Below, one piece after another: positions 62,384-64,000 of a DNA stretch of 64,000 nucleotides. Made by a program: the position numbers and the translations under genes. Position 1 is the first letter of the stretch, and each line of letters opens with the position of its first letter. Source of the stretch: Enterobacter sp. C2 (GTDB lineage Bacteria; Pseudomonadota; Gammaproteobacteria; Enterobacterales; Enterobacteriaceae); contig NZ_CP082269.1 in NCBI RefSeq assembly GCF_019880405.1, forward strand, positions 124,001-188,000, read 5' to 3'. The notes below the pieces were generated by a model, which was not told where the DNA came from, did no database searches, and was given only the letters and a program-made list of their open reading frames with translations.

Positions 62384-64000
62384 TTGCGCGTTAGCCGTTC
62401 GTTAACCATTAAACAGATGGCGATGGTCTCGATCGTCGCCATGGTGTTTATTTTTCTTTTTTGCGTGATTTTGCTGTTCCACTTTGTGCAGCAGAATCGC
62501 TACAACACTGGCACGCAGATGGAGAGCATCGCGCGCTCGGTGCGTGAGCCGCTGTCCGCCGCCATCCTGAAAGGCGACATCGCGGACGCGGAGGCCATCC
62601 TTAAGCGTATTCAACCCGCGGGCGTGGTCAGCCGGGCGGACGTTGTGTTGCCGAATCAGTTCCAGGCCCTGCGTATGAGCTTTATTCCCGAGCGGCCAGT
62701 TCCGGTGACCATTACCCGGCTGTTTGAACTGCCGGTGCAGATCTCACTGCCTATCTACTCTATGGAACGCCCCTCTAACCCACAGCCGCTGGCCTATCTG
62801 GTGCTGCAGGCGGACTCGTTCCGCATGTACAAGTTCGTGATGAGCACTGTCTCAACGTTAGTCACTACTTACTTACTTTTAGTGCTGATCATGACGGTGG
62901 CGCTCACGTGGTGCATCAGCCGGCTGATTATCCGCCCGCTGCGCAAGATCGCCCGCGAGCTCAACGACCTGTCGCCGCAGGATCAGCTGGGGCACCAGCT
63001 GGCACTGCCCCGTCACCATCATGACGATGAGATCGGCATGCTGGTGCGCGGCTATAACCGCAACCAGCAGATGGTGCTGCGCCAGCATGAAGAGCTGAAC
63101 AGCCAGGCGACACGTTTCCCCATCTCGGAGCTGCCCAATAAAGCCTTTATGATGGCGCTGCTGGAGCAGACCGTAGCCCGGCAAAAAACCATCGCGCTGA
63201 TGGTGATCGCCTGTGAAACCCTCCAGGATACGGCGGGCGTGCTGAAAGAGAGCCAGCGCGAAATGCTGCTCCTGACGCTGGTAGAGAAGATGAAGTCGGT
63301 GCTGGCCCCGCGTATGGTGCTGGCGCAGGCGAGTACGGACACCTTTGTCATTATTGGCCACGGCGCGAGCGAACCGTGGCACGCCATTACGCTGGGTCAG
63401 CAAGTGCTCACTGTTATTAATGAGCGTCTGCCGGTGCAGGGCATTCAGCTGCGTCCGAGCGCCAGCATCGGTATCGCCATGTTCTATGGCGACGTGACGG
63501 CAGAGCAGCTCTACCGGCGGGCTATCTCGGCTGCGCTCTCTGCTCGTCGTAAAGGCAAAAACCAGATCCAGTTCTTTGACCCCGAGCAGATGGCGACGGC
63601 GCAGAAGCGGCTGACGCAAGAGAGCGATATCTTAAACGCGCTGGATAACCATCAGTTTGCCATCTGGCTACAGCCGCAGGTCAACCTTGCTACCGGGGAG
63701 GTGGTCAGCGCCGAGGCGCTGCTCCGTCAGCAGCAGCCGGACGGTAGCTGGGCGCTGCCGGAGGGGCTGATCGACACCATCGAGTCCTGTGGGCTGATGA
63801 TCGTTGTCGGCCACTGGGTGCTGGAGGAGTCCTGCCGCCAGCTCGCGGCCTGGCAGGCGCGGGGCATTATGCTGCCGCTGTCGGTGAATCTCTCGGCGCT
63901 GCAGCTGATGCACCAGGATATGGTTCGCGATCTGCTTGGGCTGCTGGAGCGCTACCAGATTGCGCCCGGCACCCTGATCCTTGAGGTGACCGAAAGCCGT
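62384..64000 (+). CDS. pdeK: PdeK (YhjK), HAMP-GGDEF-EAL c-di-GMP phosphodiesterase (3' part cut by window edge)
   Basis: 539 codons to the window edge, of about 650 in E. coli. The start is TTG at 62384 ([15 protein letters not shown]), with GGAGAG five bases before. Two N-terminal membrane helices (from about residue 12 and residue 155) bracket a periplasmic domain, followed by a HAMP-like segment, a degenerate GGDEF domain (STDTF where GGDEF is expected) and an EAL domain opening with [17 protein letters not shown]. The key motif reads E444-A445-L446 (SAEALLR), whereas I recall EVL in E. coli PdeK. It would lower c-di-GMP next to the cellulose operons that depend on it. Confidence 0.92.
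   Translation, partial: MRVSRSLTIKQMAMVSIVAMVFIFLFCVILLFHFVQQNRYNTGTQMESIARSVREPLSAAILKGDIADAEAILKRIQPAGVVSRADVVLPNQFQALRMSFIPERPVPVTITRLFELPVQISLPIYSMERPSNPQPLAYLVLQADSFRMYKFVMSTVSTLVTTYLLLVLIMTVALTWCISRLIIRPLRKIARELNDLSPQDQLGHQLALPRHHHDDEIGMLVRGYNRNQQMVLRQHEELNSQATRFPISELPNKAFMMALLEQTVARQKTIALMVIACETLQDTAGVLKESQREMLLLTLVEKMKSVLAPRMVLAQASTDTFVIIGHGASEPWHAITLGQQVLTVINERLPVQGIQLRPSASIGIAMFYGDVTAEQLYRRAISAALSARRKGKNQIQFFDPEQMATAQKRLTQESDILNALDNHQFAIWLQPQVNLATGEVVSAEALLRQQQPDGSWALPEGLIDTIESCGLMIVVGHWVLEESCRQLAAWQARGIMLPLSVNLSALQLMHQDMVRDLLGLLERYQIAPGTLILEVTESR

Overview
The window is chromosomal DNA of a GC-rich member of the Enterobacteriaceae. Gene order closely follows the E. coli K-12 region from xylH to pdeK (read in the opposite direction), and proteins such as CspA, GlyQ, YiaF and DppA are close to the E. 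coli ones as I remember them. The extra 2-ketogluconate genes, an ohr gene beside eptB, and a second cellulose operon with bcsO and bcsD point to the Enterobacter / Lelliottia / Leclercia / Kosakonia group. I cannot fix the genus without a search.

Layout. 1-6.7 kb: xylose uptake (xylFGH, minus strand) diverging from xylose catabolism (xylAB). 6.7-13.2 kb: wecH, ysaB, glycyl-tRNA synthetase (glyQS), yiaG, yiaF and cspA with its long cold-shock leader. 13.2-14.7 kb: a short AT-rich insert of three tightly coupled minus-strand genes, read as a type VI secretion cassette (Hcp, GH19 muramidase-type effector, periplasmic immunity protein). 14.8-20 kb: a kguE-kguK-kguT-ghrB operon for 2-ketogluconate with a LacI-family regulator and a 14-bp palindromic operator. 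20-29 kb: yiaD, bisC, yiaC, tag, yhjY, yhjX (with repeated YpdB-type boxes), ohr and eptB. 29.0-29.5 kb: tRNA-Pro(CGG), followed by two 147-bp copies of its 3' end plus terminator. 29.5-35.7 kb: the dipeptide transporter dppABCDF.

36-64 kb holds two complete cellulose systems side by side. The first, bcsO-bcsQ-bcsA-bcsB-bcsC-bcsD-bcsZ, is of the BcsD-containing kind. The second is the E. coli kind: bcsRQABZC facing away from bcsEFG, followed by the c-di-GMP phosphodiesterase gene pdeK, which runs off the window. Both BcsA proteins keep the glycosyltransferase and PilZ motifs, so c-di-GMP should control both. Between the two systems lies an AT-rich lipoprotein gene flanked by identical 38-bp REP copies; it resembles type VI immunity lipoproteins.

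The most interesting items are the orphan Hcp-effector-immunity cassette with an Hcp ribosome-binding site inside a perfect inverted repeat, the REP-flanked lipoprotein, the tRNA-derived tandem repeats, the paired cellulose operons with a terminator-like hairpin ahead of bcsO, and the three-box YpdB-type array. Apart from the two genes cut by the window edges (xylH, pdeK), no gene looks broken. Comparisons with E. coli are from memory.
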